Notes: a model not told the origin generated them from the letters alone. A DNA stretch of 32,229 bases from an uncultured Bacteroidales bacterium (GCA_947177525.1 CAMWUW010000019.1:1-32229); one strand, 5' to 3'; shown: positions 1 through 6,845, counted from the first letter of the stretch. Translations and numbers: made by a program.

Positions 1-1
1 A

Positions 2-295
2 TTATAACTTTCTCCAGCAGGCATTTGCCGTGTATTTATTATGGATATTTCTTGAAAAAGAATCAAAGGACATGCGAGCGACAACCGGATTCTGATTGCC
101 GCACAAAGAATCGATAAGTTTACTGATACGGCTGTGGAATTGGGCAGTCGTTTCTTGTGAAATATAAAAATCCAAGTAGTCGTCACTATGATTTTCAATC
201 AGAAAATCAATGACAGAATGGGCATCAAAAACGTGCCCGGCAGGAACCTGATTTATAGACTGATCCCCATCAATTTGCTGTTTCAATCTGTTCAT
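2..295 (-). CDS. Small hypothetical protein, unknown function
   Basis: A 97-residue reading frame from the ATG at 295; a TTG two codons upstream is the only longer option. The protein is soluble-looking, with no signal peptide or membrane segment. It has a conserved-looking core around residues 20-45 (VFDAHSVIDFLIENHSDDYL) and ends in a basic stretch (CWRKL). I have the impression that short proteins with the FDAHSVI-type core occur in other Bacteroidales, but I cannot assign a function. It lies about 270 bases downstream of a strong minus-strand promoter (574-581), with a terminator-like hairpin in between, so expression may be attenuated or come from read-through. The next gene downstream is outside the window. 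Confidence 0.6.
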   Translation of the reverse strand: MNRLKQQIDGDQSINQVPAGHVFDAHSVIDFLIENHSDDYLDFYISQETTAQFHSRISKLIDSLCGNQNPVVARMSFDSFSRNIHNKYTANACWRKL

Positions 296-330
296 GGACA
301 ATAGTGTTTCCGGGAACTCCTGAACCGGTG

Positions 331-416
331 TAAAAAAAGAAAGTGTGGAGTTGTTGGTTTATCTGTCCCGAGGCTCTGGTAAGCCCATGCATCAAATAAA
401 CAATACCCCCACACTT
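331..416 (-). terminator. Intrinsic terminator or attenuator hairpin
   Basis: Outer arms AAGTGTGG (341-348) and CCACACTT (409-416) pair perfectly. Inner arms GTTTAT (357-362) and ATAAAC (396-401) pair as well, with a few bulged pairs between them. The large loop holds a small hairpin GGCT/AGCC (372-375 with 382-385). Read on the minus strand, the stem runs straight into TTCTTTTTTTA (341-331). That is the layout of an intrinsic terminator, placed between the promoter at 574-581 and the gene that starts at 295. Confidence 0.6.
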
Positions 417-567
417 GTATGACAGAGTGCACAGATAGCGCACGCCATATCAAAACAAGCAATGAAGATTCCGCTTATTTCCTTGATGCACTTGAAATTT
501 ACCAGATTTCGGAACAAGGATAAAAGCCAAACACTTTCATCAAATTATGTAATGTCGTTTTGCAGCG
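332..567 (-). ncRNA. Candidate small RNA or attenuated leader
   Basis: The sequence shows a minus-strand promoter at 574-581 and, about 150 bases downstream, a long imperfect hairpin followed by a seven-U run. A transcript starting near 567 would end near 332, giving about 235 nt with no convincing reading frame. It could be a stand-alone small RNA, or the leader of the gene ending at 2 with a built-in attenuator. The call is inference from promoter plus terminator; no known RNA family was recognised. Confidence 0.45.
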
Positions 568-573
568 ACAGTG

Positions 574-603
574 CAAATATAGAAAATGTTTCACAACAAC
601 CAA
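574..603 (-). promoter_or_regulatory. Bacteroidetes promoter (-33/-7)
   Basis: On the minus strand the -7 element is TATATTTG (574-581), an exact match to TAnnTTTG. A -33 TTG lies at 601-603 with a 19-base spacer, which is the usual spacing. This is the best-formed promoter in the window. It drives leftward transcription into the candidate small RNA and possibly the gene ending at position 2. Confidence 0.7.
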
Positions 604-670
604 CATCTTTTGGGAGTATTGTCGTAACAAATGTCGCCCTTATTTTGCAGAAAATCAATATTGACTTACA

Positions 671-684
671 ACTACATTTGTAGT
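671..684 (+). promoter_or_regulatory. Perfect 14-bp palindrome over a -7 element (BlaI/CopY-type operator?)
   Basis: ACTACA-TT-TGTAGT is a perfect dyad containing TACAnnTGTA, the core recognised by BlaI/MecI/CopY-family repressors. It also contains a Bacteroidetes -7 element TACATTTG (673-680), so a bound repressor would cover the promoter. No intact gene follows: the next gene has its own promoter at 857-864. It may be a leftover control region of a lost gene. The family link is inferred from the motif. Confidence 0.45.
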
Positions 685-856
685 AATTTGATGTATCTGC
701 TGAATATTGGTCACAAGAAACAATCTTAATGGTCTATCTTCTGTTCCATTGCCAAAAATTAAGGATATAGTAGCCACCTTACTGATGCCGAAGATGCGTG
801 ATAGCCCCTAAGTCAAGAGCTATCCAATCAATAACACTTCCAACTAAATAAAATAG
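685..856. other. Gene-free spacer
   Basis: Between the palindrome and the promoter of the acetyltransferase I see no reading frame worth calling, no RNA gene and no repeat. It may be residue of a gene once controlled by the palindrome at 671-684. Confidence 0.4.
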
Positions 857-864
857 TAACTTTG
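857..864 (+). promoter_or_regulatory. -7 promoter element for the tandem-GNAT gene
   Basis: TAACTTTG matches TAnnTTTG exactly and sits 64 bases before the ATG at 928. A transcript starting near 871 excludes the upstream TTG (862) as start codon and supports the ATG. No clear -33 TTG is visible. Confidence 0.6.
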
Positions 865-927
865 CAATCCGTCACGCCGGTCCGGGGACCGGGACGAGCG
901 AAGATTCAACTACAAGCCAGGAGGGAT

Positions 928-1773
928 ATGGAAATAAGGAATTTAGGAAATACGGATTTTGACACGCTGTTCTGCGGTTTTGAGAGGGCTTTTTCTGACT
1001 ATGAGATACATTTCGGGAAAGATGAGGTGCGGTCGATGCTCAAAAGACGCGGGTATAATCCCCTGCTCTCATTTGCGGCCTTTGAGGGCGATGAAATCGT
1101 AGCGTTCACATTGAACGGGACCGGGACATTCAACGGCATCCCTACCGCCTACGACACCGGGACAGGAACGGTTAAAGAATATAGAGGGCAGGGCCTGGCA
1201 CAAAGGATTTTCACCCATTCACTCCCCTTTCTCAGAGAAGCCGGAATCAGGCAATATCTGCTTGAAGTCCTGCAGGACAACAGGAAAGCGATTTCCGTCT
1301 ATCGCAAAATGAATTTTGAGGTGACGCGGGAGTTTGACTGCTTCCGGCAAGACGTCGGAAAAATTGACACAGGAAAAACAAATGCAGACTGCACCATCAG
1401 GCAGGTCAGCACGGATTCAATCCGCCTGGCACAGGACTGCTGCGACTTCATCCCTTCGTGGCAAAACAGCAGGGAGTCCATAGAAAGAGGTATTTCCGGC
1501 CTGATGTGTCTCGGTGCATTCCTTGACGGGGAGATGGCCGGGCATTGTGTATTTGACGTGCATACCGGAGATCTGACGCAGATAGCCGTGCAAAGCGGAT
1601 TCAGGCGGAAAGGCATAGCTTCACGGCTGCTGCAGGAAGCGATGGCGTGCATGAAGACTGACTTCATCAAGATATTGAATATCAGCCAGGAAAGCAGGAC
1701 AATGCACCAATTCCTTGAAAACAGGAACATACCGCTTGTGAGCAGACAGTTTGAAATGACATTACAGTTCTGA
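928..1773 (+). CDS. Tandem GNAT-family N-acetyltransferase
   Basis: A 281-residue protein with two GNAT folds in a row. The first acetyl-CoA loop is RGQGLA, near residue 92, in the context TVKEYRGQGLAQRIF. The second is RRKGIA, near residue 231, in GFRRKGIASRLL. Such tandem GNAT proteins transfer an acyl group from acetyl-CoA to an amine; the substrate cannot be read from sequence. The ATG at 928 is chosen over a TTG at 862 because the -7 element lies on the TTG and because AGGAGG precedes the ATG. The next gene, a truncated DHFR-like frame, starts 17 bases after its stop, so the two were probably co-transcribed. Confidence 0.85.
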   Translation: MEIRNLGNTDFDTLFCGFERAFSDYEIHFGKDEVRSMLKRRGYNPLLSFAAFEGDEIVAFTLNGTGTFNGIPTAYDTGTGTVKEYRGQGLAQRIFTHSLPFLREAGIRQYLLEVLQDNRKAISVYRKMNFEVTREFDCFRQDVGKIDTGKTNADCTIRQVSTDSIRLAQDCCDFIPSWQNSRESIERGISGLMCLGAFLDGEMAGHCVFDVHTGDLTQIAVQSGFRRKGIASRLLQEAMACMKTDFIKILNISQESRTMHQFLENRNIPLVSRQFEMTLQF

Positions 1774-1790
1774 CAATCAAAATATAATTC

Positions 1791-2075
1791 ATGAGGAAAA
1801 CAATACTTTATATTGCCGTAAGTCTGGATGGCTATATTGCAGACAGCAGAGGTTCCGTCAGTTGGATAGGCGGACAGGATGAAAGCATGAAGATGGAAGA
1901 CACTTTCACCCCGTTCTTCAGCAACGTGGACACGGTCATCATGGGAAGGAACACCGTTTTTCCACATTTTCCGCACTATACAAAGCCTGTCATTTCACAT
2001 TTTCAGGCAATGGACTTCTTCTTGAGCCAGTGCTCCGTAAGCCACTTGCGTACAGGGATGTCGTATGCCTTGTAG
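1791..2075 (+). pseudogene. Truncated RibD/dihydrofolate-reductase-like gene
   Basis: The frame starts like a RibD C-terminal/DHFR-like family protein: KTILYIAVSLDGYIA at residues 3-17, WIGG, then VDTVIMGRNT at residues 46-55. Full members are about 175 residues. Here the family resemblance stops after residue 55 (about nucleotide 1955), and the frame then runs antisense into the 3' end of the acyltransferase gene before stopping at 2075. Only the N-terminal third remains, so the product should be inactive. The break probably marks a deletion or insertion junction between 1956 and 2003. Confidence 0.75.
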
Positions 2076-3199
2076 AATGCCCATGCTGTCAGGATGGAAA
2101 CAGTTATCACTCCAATATTCAGCATGACATGCATCCACACCGGAGCTTCCGGATGTCTGCCGACCCATTGCATCTGCATATACATGAACGGATAATGTGT
2201 AATGTACAGCGGGTACGAGAGTTCACCCAGGAAATTGCAGATTCTGCTGCTGAACCCGTCCGTAGTCCGGCTGCCTGCTCCCAAAAGCACCACGACAGGG
2301 AATATCACCAGAATTGACATTGCCTGATATATGCCGTCCCCGATGCCTGCATGACCCTTAATCTGAGGCACGGAGAAGACAGCGACAAGTATAAGTGAGC
2401 ACCACCAGAATCCTCCACGTACACGGAGCGGACTCCCGCTCGGATTGCTTTCGCTGCGGTGTGACGGCAGGATCCGCGAAATCAGCAGTCCGCAGAGGAA
2501 CGGGTACAGCAATCTGGTGAAGCCTATGTATAGCTGCTGTGAATCAAGGCTCCAGCCTCCGATTACACAATACGGAGCCTTGCCTTCCGGGAAGAAGCCG
2601 AACACATCGAATCCGAGCGTCAGGTCAAGCGTCAGGAATGCCGCTGCAGCGCATAGGAGGGCAAGCGCAATTTTCGGCAGCCTGCGGAATATCAATGCGT
2701 ACAGGATGTTTCCTATGTACTCGAATGTCAGCGACCAGTTAGGACCGTTGAATGAATTGAACTCGCCCCATCCGCGGATATCCAGCCCATGCCCGCAAGG
2801 AATCATAAGCAGCCCCATGACGAAGCATAGTGCAAATTTCCACCATTCGCAGGACGCGATGTTAGGGAAACCGTCATAATCCCCGAAGAAGAACAGCGAT
2901 GCTCCAAGCACAGTCCCCAGGATAACCATAGGGTGCAGTCGCGTCAGACGCCTTTTGAAGAAGCCCCAGGTAGTCATCCTGTCCCATCTGTCGTCGTAGG
3001 CGTAGCCGATTACGAATCCGGACAGGACAAAGAAGAAATCAACTGCCAGGTAACCGTGATTGATGATTTGAGTTCCGAAAGTTCCGATGTATGTCTCGAG
3101 ACAATGGAAGACTATTACCAGGAGAGCAGCAACACCTCTGAGTCCGTCAAGGATTTCATATCTGGGCTTCGATGCCAGAAACACATTTTCTTTTGCCAT
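2003..3199 (-). CDS. Acyltransferase-3 family membrane protein
   Basis: A 398-residue integral membrane protein of the acyltransferase 3 (OafA/YrhL) family, which moves acetyl or other acyl groups onto cell-surface or secreted carbohydrates from the cytoplasmic side. The hallmark R-x10-H of the first helix is present (R21 to H32, in LDGLRGVAALLVIVFH), followed by AVDFFFVLSGFVIGYAY around residues 52-68. About ten hydrophobic segments follow and the length is normal. A -7 element lies 29 bases upstream. Its 3' end overlaps the antisense tail of the truncated DHFR-like frame. The polymer acylated is unknown. Confidence 0.9.
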   Translation of the reverse strand: MAKENVFLASKPRYEILDGLRGVAALLVIVFHCLETYIGTFGTQIINHGYLAVDFFFVLSGFVIGYAYDDRWDRMTTWGFFKRRLTRLHPMVILGTVLGASLFFFGDYDGFPNIASCEWWKFALCFVMGLLMIPCGHGLDIRGWGEFNSFNGPNWSLTFEYIGNILYALIFRRLPKIALALLCAAAAFLTLDLTLGFDVFGFFPEGKAPYCVIGGWSLDSQQLYIGFTRLLYPFLCGLLISRILPSHRSESNPSGSPLRVRGGFWWCSLILVAVFSVPQIKGHAGIGDGIYQAMSILVIFPVVVLLGAGSRTTDGFSSRICNFLGELSYPLYITHYPFMYMQMQWVGRHPEAPVWMHVMLNIGVITVSILTAWAFYKAYDIPVRKWLTEHWLKKKSIA

Positions 3200-3227
3200 A
3201 TCAATTCTTCAGTAAGATTTCCGGTTG

Positions 3228-3235
3228 CAAATATA
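3228..3235 (-). promoter_or_regulatory. -7 promoter element for acyltransferase
   Basis: On the minus strand TATATTTG, an exact TAnnTTTG match, 29 bases upstream of the start codon at 3199. Confidence 0.6.
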
Positions 3236-3318
3236 TTATTTTATTTATCCCATTCTTGTTCTCCCTATTGAAAATATTGTCTTATATTTATCGGATATGA
3301 ATTTTCCGTAAAATTATC

Positions 3319-3326
3319 TACATTTG
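3319..3326 (+). promoter_or_regulatory. -7 promoter element for ATP-grasp gene
   Basis: TACATTTG matches TAnnTTTG. It is divergent from the acyltransferase promoter, about 85 bases apart. Transcription would begin near 3333, before either candidate start (3344 or 3416). Confidence 0.5.
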
Positions 3327-3415
3327 AGCAGGCAAGCCTGCATATGCAGCCTACCCGGGAACTTTCATATAGAGAAAGGGCGGGGAAAGTACGGAAACAC
3401 AAGAAGCGGAGAATT

Positions 3416-4432
3416 ATGAACAATGAATGCATGAACGGCACATCACGCGAGACTGACATACTGGTTTTCGGTACAATGGGCAATGTAGGGCCGCAGGTGC
3501 AGGGGCTGCTTGCCTCACACGGGCTCAGGACGTCGGCTATACCTTTCATGCAGAATGTCTTCCGGGATGAGCCGGGTTACAGGAGGACGCTGGTCCGCGC
3601 AATAGCCGACTACAGGCCGGGAATCGTGTTTCCCATCGGGCATCCTCTGGCAATGTCACGGTTCAAGGGGCTTTTAGATTATGGAGTCCCGCTGGGCACG
3701 GTCCTGAACTGCAGGAAAGTGGATGATCTGTGGAAAGAGGCCGTGTCGAATGTCCGGATTGCAGTTGAAAAAGAGGAGACGGTGCGCCTGCTTGACAGCA
3801 AGGTCCGGTGCCATATCCTGGCAAGGGAGCTCGGGATTATGCGTCCGGCAGTGTATGACACGCCTGAAGATGTTCCTGCGGGAATGAAGGTCATATTCAA
3901 AAGGGACGTCTCATTCGGAGGGCACGGGGTGCATCTGCCCAAAGATATTGGGGCACTGGAAAGGCTGATTGCCCACCAGAGTCCGGGAGAGCCGTTCCTG
4001 ATAGAGGAATTCATTGAAGGGGCTGACTATAGCCTTGATGCTGTCCGCTGGGGAGGCAAGATGGTTTCTGGAGGGTACAGGTGCCTGCCCACTGAGAGCA
4101 GCTTCAGAGCGGCTGGCAGATATGGAGCGGCATGTCTGCCGGCAAAGGGCTTCGGACCTGCCGGATACAGGGAAGTGCTCCATGACGGCGACCCGGTGCT
4201 GGAAAAGATGAGGACTTGTGCCAGGACAATCCTTGAGCACCTTGACTATCAGGGTGTATGCGGTTTCGATTTCCGTGCTGACACTTCCGGTAACGTCCGG
4301 CTCCTTGAATGCAACCCGCGCTTCACCGGAGGCGTGGCAGCACAGGCTGCAGCCGGATTCGACATTCCTTGGACGCTCTACAGGATGCTGCAAGCGGATA
4401 CACCAAAGCCTGTCATATCTGGAGAAAACTAA
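3416..4432 (+). CDS. ATP-grasp domain protein (carbamoyl-phosphate-synthase-like)
   Basis: A 338-residue ATP-grasp enzyme. An N-terminal nucleotide-binding-like half (TDILVFGTMGNVGPQVQGLL) is followed by the ATP-grasp core: a lysine strand VIFKRDVSFGGHGVHL, then FLIEEFIEGADYS, then the metal-binding GFDFRAD and LLECNPRFTGG with Glu and Asn ligands. These proteins ligate a carboxylate to an amine or thiol using ATP, often in peptide or secondary-metabolite synthesis; the substrates are unknown. The start at 3416 follows GGAG and gives a usual N-terminus; 3344 is an in-frame alternative adding 24 polar residues. Its stop codon directly abuts the stop of the convergent gene at 4433. Confidence 0.8.
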   Translation: MNNECMNGTSRETDILVFGTMGNVGPQVQGLLASHGLRTSAIPFMQNVFRDEPGYRRTLVRAIADYRPGIVFPIGHPLAMSRFKGLLDYGVPLGTVLNCRKVDDLWKEAVSNVRIAVEKEETVRLLDSKVRCHILARELGIMRPAVYDTPEDVPAGMKVIFKRDVSFGGHGVHLPKDIGALERLIAHQSPGEPFLIEEFIEGADYSLDAVRWGGKMVSGGYRCLPTESSFRAAGRYGAACLPAKGFGPAGYREVLHDGDPVLEKMRTCARTILEHLDYQGVCGFDFRADTSGNVRLLECNPRFTGGVAAQAAAGFDIPWTLYRMLQADTPKPVISGEN

Positions 4433-4651
4433 CTAATTCTCTTTCATCTCTTGTTTCAGCAACTCATAAATATATGAAGGACTCTGTATGTATAAGTCTC
4501 CATCAATATCCTGAAGTTGCTGATAGATTTTTGAATTGTAAATCACTTTTAGTGCATCTGTCAAGTCAATAGCAGAATCAACAACAAGAAACTCAGTCAA
4601 TTTGTCCACAATTCTGTTAATGAGGAATTCTTTCTGATTCTGCTCTATCAT
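4433..4651 (-). CDS. Small protein of the DUF3990 module, unknown function
   Basis: A 72-residue acidic protein with no membrane segment. It is the last gene of a minus-strand set DUF3791-DUF3990-this gene, and it overlaps the DUF3990 remnant by 4 bases (stop/start overlap at 4648-4651), so it was translationally coupled to it. The C-terminal half (YIQSPSYIYELLKQEMKE) resembles small proteins I have seen next to DUF3990 genes. A role as immunity or partner protein is inferred from position only. The stop is immediately adjacent to the stop of the ATP-grasp gene. Confidence 0.65.
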   Translation of the reverse strand: MIEQNQKEFLINRIVDKLTEFLVVDSAIDLTDALKVIYNSKIYQQLQDIDGDLYIQSPSYIYELLKQEMKEN

Positions 4652-5119
4652 AAACGTTTGAGATATTGAAGTGATTTTTGTGTGCCGAAAAAGAATTGAC
4701 TGTTCAAATCCTTGTATGTCAGTTCACGACTTAGGTCATCAATAGTCAGAGTGCCTTCTTCATAACGACCAAGGAGATACGCAACACCGTCATTGGCAAT
4801 TGGCCCTATGACTACATCGTATTCGTGGGTAAAGTTCAGATCACGATTACGATTCTTTAATATGAACTCAGCCCACTCTCTGCATGGCTTATCAAACTTA
4901 AGGACCTTGAGTTCGCCATTATTTAGAAGTTCTTCATTGAATTCGTATTCCTGAATAACTAGGATAACCACCGAATAGCTTCGCTTTCTTAGCTGCAAGC
5001 TGTTCAGCCTGTGAACAGATGTCAGTTAAGTAGAACCCTTGTCCGAAGTCTTTGTATCTGTTAGATTTCTCAAGATCGACAGCCTCGAAATCTACATTCG
5101 TTCCGTGGTATAGTATCAT
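4648..5119 (-). pseudogene. DUF3990 (ADP-ribosyltransferase-like) gene with frameshift
   Basis: The first frame (5119 to 4934) gives MILYHGTNVDFEAVDL followed by KDFGQGFYLTD and KLFGGYP. The second (about 4960 to 4648) continues with VIQEYEFNEELL, YDVVIGPIANDGV and LNSQFFFGTQKSLQYL. Together they make a standard DUF3990 protein of about 156 residues. One extra base at 4958-4963 (CCTAG on the minus strand) breaks it; dropping the A restores the expected YPVIQEYEF. As I recall, DUF3990 belongs to the ADP-ribosyltransferase clan, and the YHGT and GFYLT blocks fit the NAD-binding core. The base may be a true mutation or a sequencing error. It overlaps the DUF3791 gene by 4 bases. Confidence 0.8.
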
Positions 5120-5334
5120 CGCAGAGTTCCTCCATTATTAAGGCAACATACGATAAGATCATCTACAGCATCATCAAGTGACTGGAGGTGCTCAATTTCA
5201 TAGAATTCAACAAGGAAGTGTATGCCTTTGAAGTTATACAAGTATTCAAAAGCAGCTTGTACCGAGATACAGAACCGCTTCGCAAATGCTCTGATACAAG
5301 CATTTATATATGGAATTTGATACTTGTCACCCAT
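5116..5334 (-). CDS. DUF3791 protein, partner of DUF3990
   Basis: A 72-residue helical protein matching DUF3791: an N-terminal helix (YINACIRAFAKRFCIS), the block AAFEYLYNFKGIHFLVEFYEIEH, and a C-terminal LDDAVDDLIVCCLNNGG. DUF3791 genes commonly precede DUF3990 genes. Here the stop and the next start overlap by 4 bases, which indicates tight co-translation. The pairing of a small helical protein with an ADP-ribosyltransferase-like protein resembles a toxin-antitoxin arrangement, but that is inference. It is transcribed from the promoter at 5540-5547 through a leader of about 200 bases carrying a direct repeat. Confidence 0.8.
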   Translation of the reverse strand: MGDKYQIPYINACIRAFAKRFCISVQAAFEYLYNFKGIHFLVEFYEIEHLQSLDDAVDDLIVCCLNNGGTLR

Positions 5335-5410
5335 CTGGATTAATATTAATTGTTCAATTTTACATTGCCACTTTCTACCGCCTCACCAATTGGAGCAAGT
5401 TCCATTGGAT

Positions 5411-5513
5411 TCGGCTTAACTGAAAGGTTCGTATTTCATACGCCACTTTTCTCGCCTCGGCATAGTCAAACTTCGCTTCCCTCTGCACTCGGCTTATCGA
5501 AAAGGTTCGTATT
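5411..5513 (-). repeat. Direct repeat in the leader of the DUF3791/DUF3990 module
   Basis: Two 25-base copies (5411-5435 and 5489-5513) agree at 22 positions, with shared core AAAGGTTCGTATT. They lie 78 bases apart, exactly 26 codons. Read on the minus strand, the region 5375-5584 is open and would give repeated peptides IRTFSISRVQ and IRTFQLSRIQ. However, the promoter at 5540-5547 lies inside that frame, so the DNA more likely acts as an untranslated leader. Confidence 0.55.
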
Positions 5514-5539
5514 ACGGCAATCCATATACCATAACTCAA

Positions 5540-5547
5540 CAAAGATA
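5540..5547 (-). promoter_or_regulatory. -7 promoter element of the DUF3791/DUF3990 module
   Basis: On the minus strand TATCTTTG, an exact TAnnTTTG match. Transcription would start near 5533 and run about 200 bases before the DUF3791 start at 5334, through the direct repeats at 5411-5513. Confidence 0.55.
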
Positions 5548-5584
5548 TAATATTTCTATTAATACCACGATGAATATTGTACAA

Positions 5585-6226
5585 TTATTTCAAACACCAT
5601 ATTGCCGAAAACCGATTATAACACACCCCATCTATGGTTTCCTGAAGCAAATCAAGGAACCGCGCGGCATGGGCACCGTCCATCTGGGTATGATGGAACT
5701 GGAACGACACGGTCAGGGCTGTCCTGAACAGCCGCCTGCGGTATCTGCCCCATATCATAAACGGATTGTTGAACACACCGCTGTACATCCCGACAGCTCC
5801 GTCAATGTCAAATCCGGCAAGCGCGGATGTCCCTATGACCATATACCCATCCAGGTCATGATTCCTGCATGTTTCTGCAACCTGACGGGTAAGCCGCAGA
5901 TAATCCGCATTGAACTTCTGCAGGTCCTCAGAAAAAGGAATGTCGCATGAACTGACCCCTCCCCTGCTGTCCGCAACTATGGTATTGACTGCAATACGGT
6001 CATACCGGACCAGCCTGCCGCCCACTGGAAGCATATAGAACTCCCTGATACGGCTCGCTGCATGTCCTATACACCATAGCATCAGCATATTGAACTTCAA
6101 TTGCCCCTTGTCCCTCCCGGCATTGCCCCATAATGTTCTTGCCGAAGACCTGCGTGCAATCCTCACAAGTCGAGAGACGGCAAATTTACCGCAAGGAATC
6201 CGCACCGGATAGAATAAAAGGGACAT
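5585..6226 (-). CDS. CatA-like chloramphenicol acetyltransferase-fold protein
   Basis: A 213-residue protein, the usual length of trimeric chloramphenicol acetyltransferases. The catalytic motif HHxxxDG is present as FHHTQMDGAHAARF (His178/His179, Asp183, Gly184), preceded by NNPFMIWGRY. Mid-protein GQLKFNMLMLWCIGHAASRIREF fits the fold's central helix. The N-terminus departs from classical resistance enzymes, so the acceptor may not be chloramphenicol. The start is 22 bases after the stop of a broken AraC-type regulator on the same strand, suggesting a former regulator-enzyme pair. The 3' end abuts the leader of the DUF3791/DUF3990 module, and the last residues (RFSAIWCLK) may not be native. 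Confidence 0.75.
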   Translation of the reverse strand: MSLLFYPVRIPCGKFAVSRLVRIARRSSARTLWGNAGRDKGQLKFNMLMLWCIGHAASRIREFYMLPVGGRLVRYDRIAVNTIVADSRGGVSSCDIPFSEDLQKFNADYLRLTRQVAETCRNHDLDGYMVIGTSALAGFDIDGAVGMYSGVFNNPFMIWGRYRRRLFRTALTVSFQFHHTQMDGAHAARFLDLLQETIDGVCYNRFSAIWCLK

Positions 6227-6247
6227 TCAGCAAAGACACAAAAGTCA

Positions 6248-6775
6248 TCAGAAAGGATTGGCATACAGGTCGGAATAGGGACTGCACCCGGCAGCCAGTT
6301 CCTTGGGAGTAAGCCCGCTGAACACCCTCTCAAACTGTTTCCTTCCGAGACAGGCAATGGATGCAAGTTCAGAAACCCTCACCGAAGGCTCCTCAAGCAG
6401 TCTCCGGACAGCAGCACCGACACGCGCAAATCCAGAAAGTCTGTCCGCACCGGAACATTGTTCCAGCCTTGCAAGCAGCTAGCGTTCAATCATATTGATA
6501 CACTGCACATTGTCATCGCAGTCGAATACCCTTGAAGCCAATTCGTCCAGCCTCCTGCTACCGAGATCATACCCTGAAATCTCCAGATTGTAGAACGAAG
6601 ACGGAGAAGCATCTATGAACGGCCCGACAGTATGAGGATTATTGGAAATGCAATTGACATTAAATTCAGTCTGGACCTGAGCGGATTGTAGGGACGGAAT
6701 CATGTCAGATAGGGGGAAGCCGTTTTTCCGAGAAAACCGGATTTTTATTCCGTCTTGGCCACGTTTGACACCCAT
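6248..6775 (-). pseudogene. AraC-family regulator interrupted by an in-frame TAG
   Basis: Two pieces lie in the same frame. The upstream piece (6775-6479) has the end of a sensor domain (RRLDELASRVFDCDD). After a TAG at 6479-6481 the frame continues for 76 codons: LLARLEQCSGADR, then VRVSELASIACLGRKQFER and VFSGLTPKELA, a standard AraC helix-turn-helix, ending at TGA 6248-6250. The first 20 or so codons lie inside a repeat cluster (6718-6845) and show no AraC likeness, so the 5' end is probably lost too. The total of about 175 codons is short of the usual 250-300. It is the likely former regulator of the CAT-like gene. Confidence 0.8.
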
Positions 6776-6845
6776 TTTGTGGATGACTGCCGGAGATTTT
6801 CTTCTTCGTCCACATTTTCTGCCGTTTTCGTGGACAAACGCAGTT
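6718..6845. repeat. Repeat cluster 1 (period near 32 bp, TGCCGTTTTT-type units)
   Basis: Degenerate units begin near 6718 (GCCGTTTTTCCGAGAAAA), 6749 (TCCGTCTTGG), 6788 (TGCCGGAGATTTTC) and 6820 (TGCCGTTTTCGTGGACAAA). The last two are exactly 32 bases apart. GTCCAC/GTGGAC (6808-6813 with 6830-6835) forms a dyad across the last junction. The same unit recurs at 7979-8043 and 10149-10244. It covers the 5' end of the AraC pseudogene and fills much of the 6776-7100 gap, where I see nothing else. Confidence 0.5.

Noticed and set aside
462..683. A 73-residue plus-strand frame
   Set aside because: No family resemblance, and it runs antisense through the minus-strand promoter and candidate RNA.
862..927. 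TTG start at 862 for the tandem-GNAT gene
   Set aside because: The codon is part of the -7 promoter element; the ATG at 928 has AGGAGG before it.
5375..5584. A 69-residue protein on the minus strand
   Set aside because: The promoter TATCTTTG lies inside the frame and the region is better explained as leader DNA with direct repeats.
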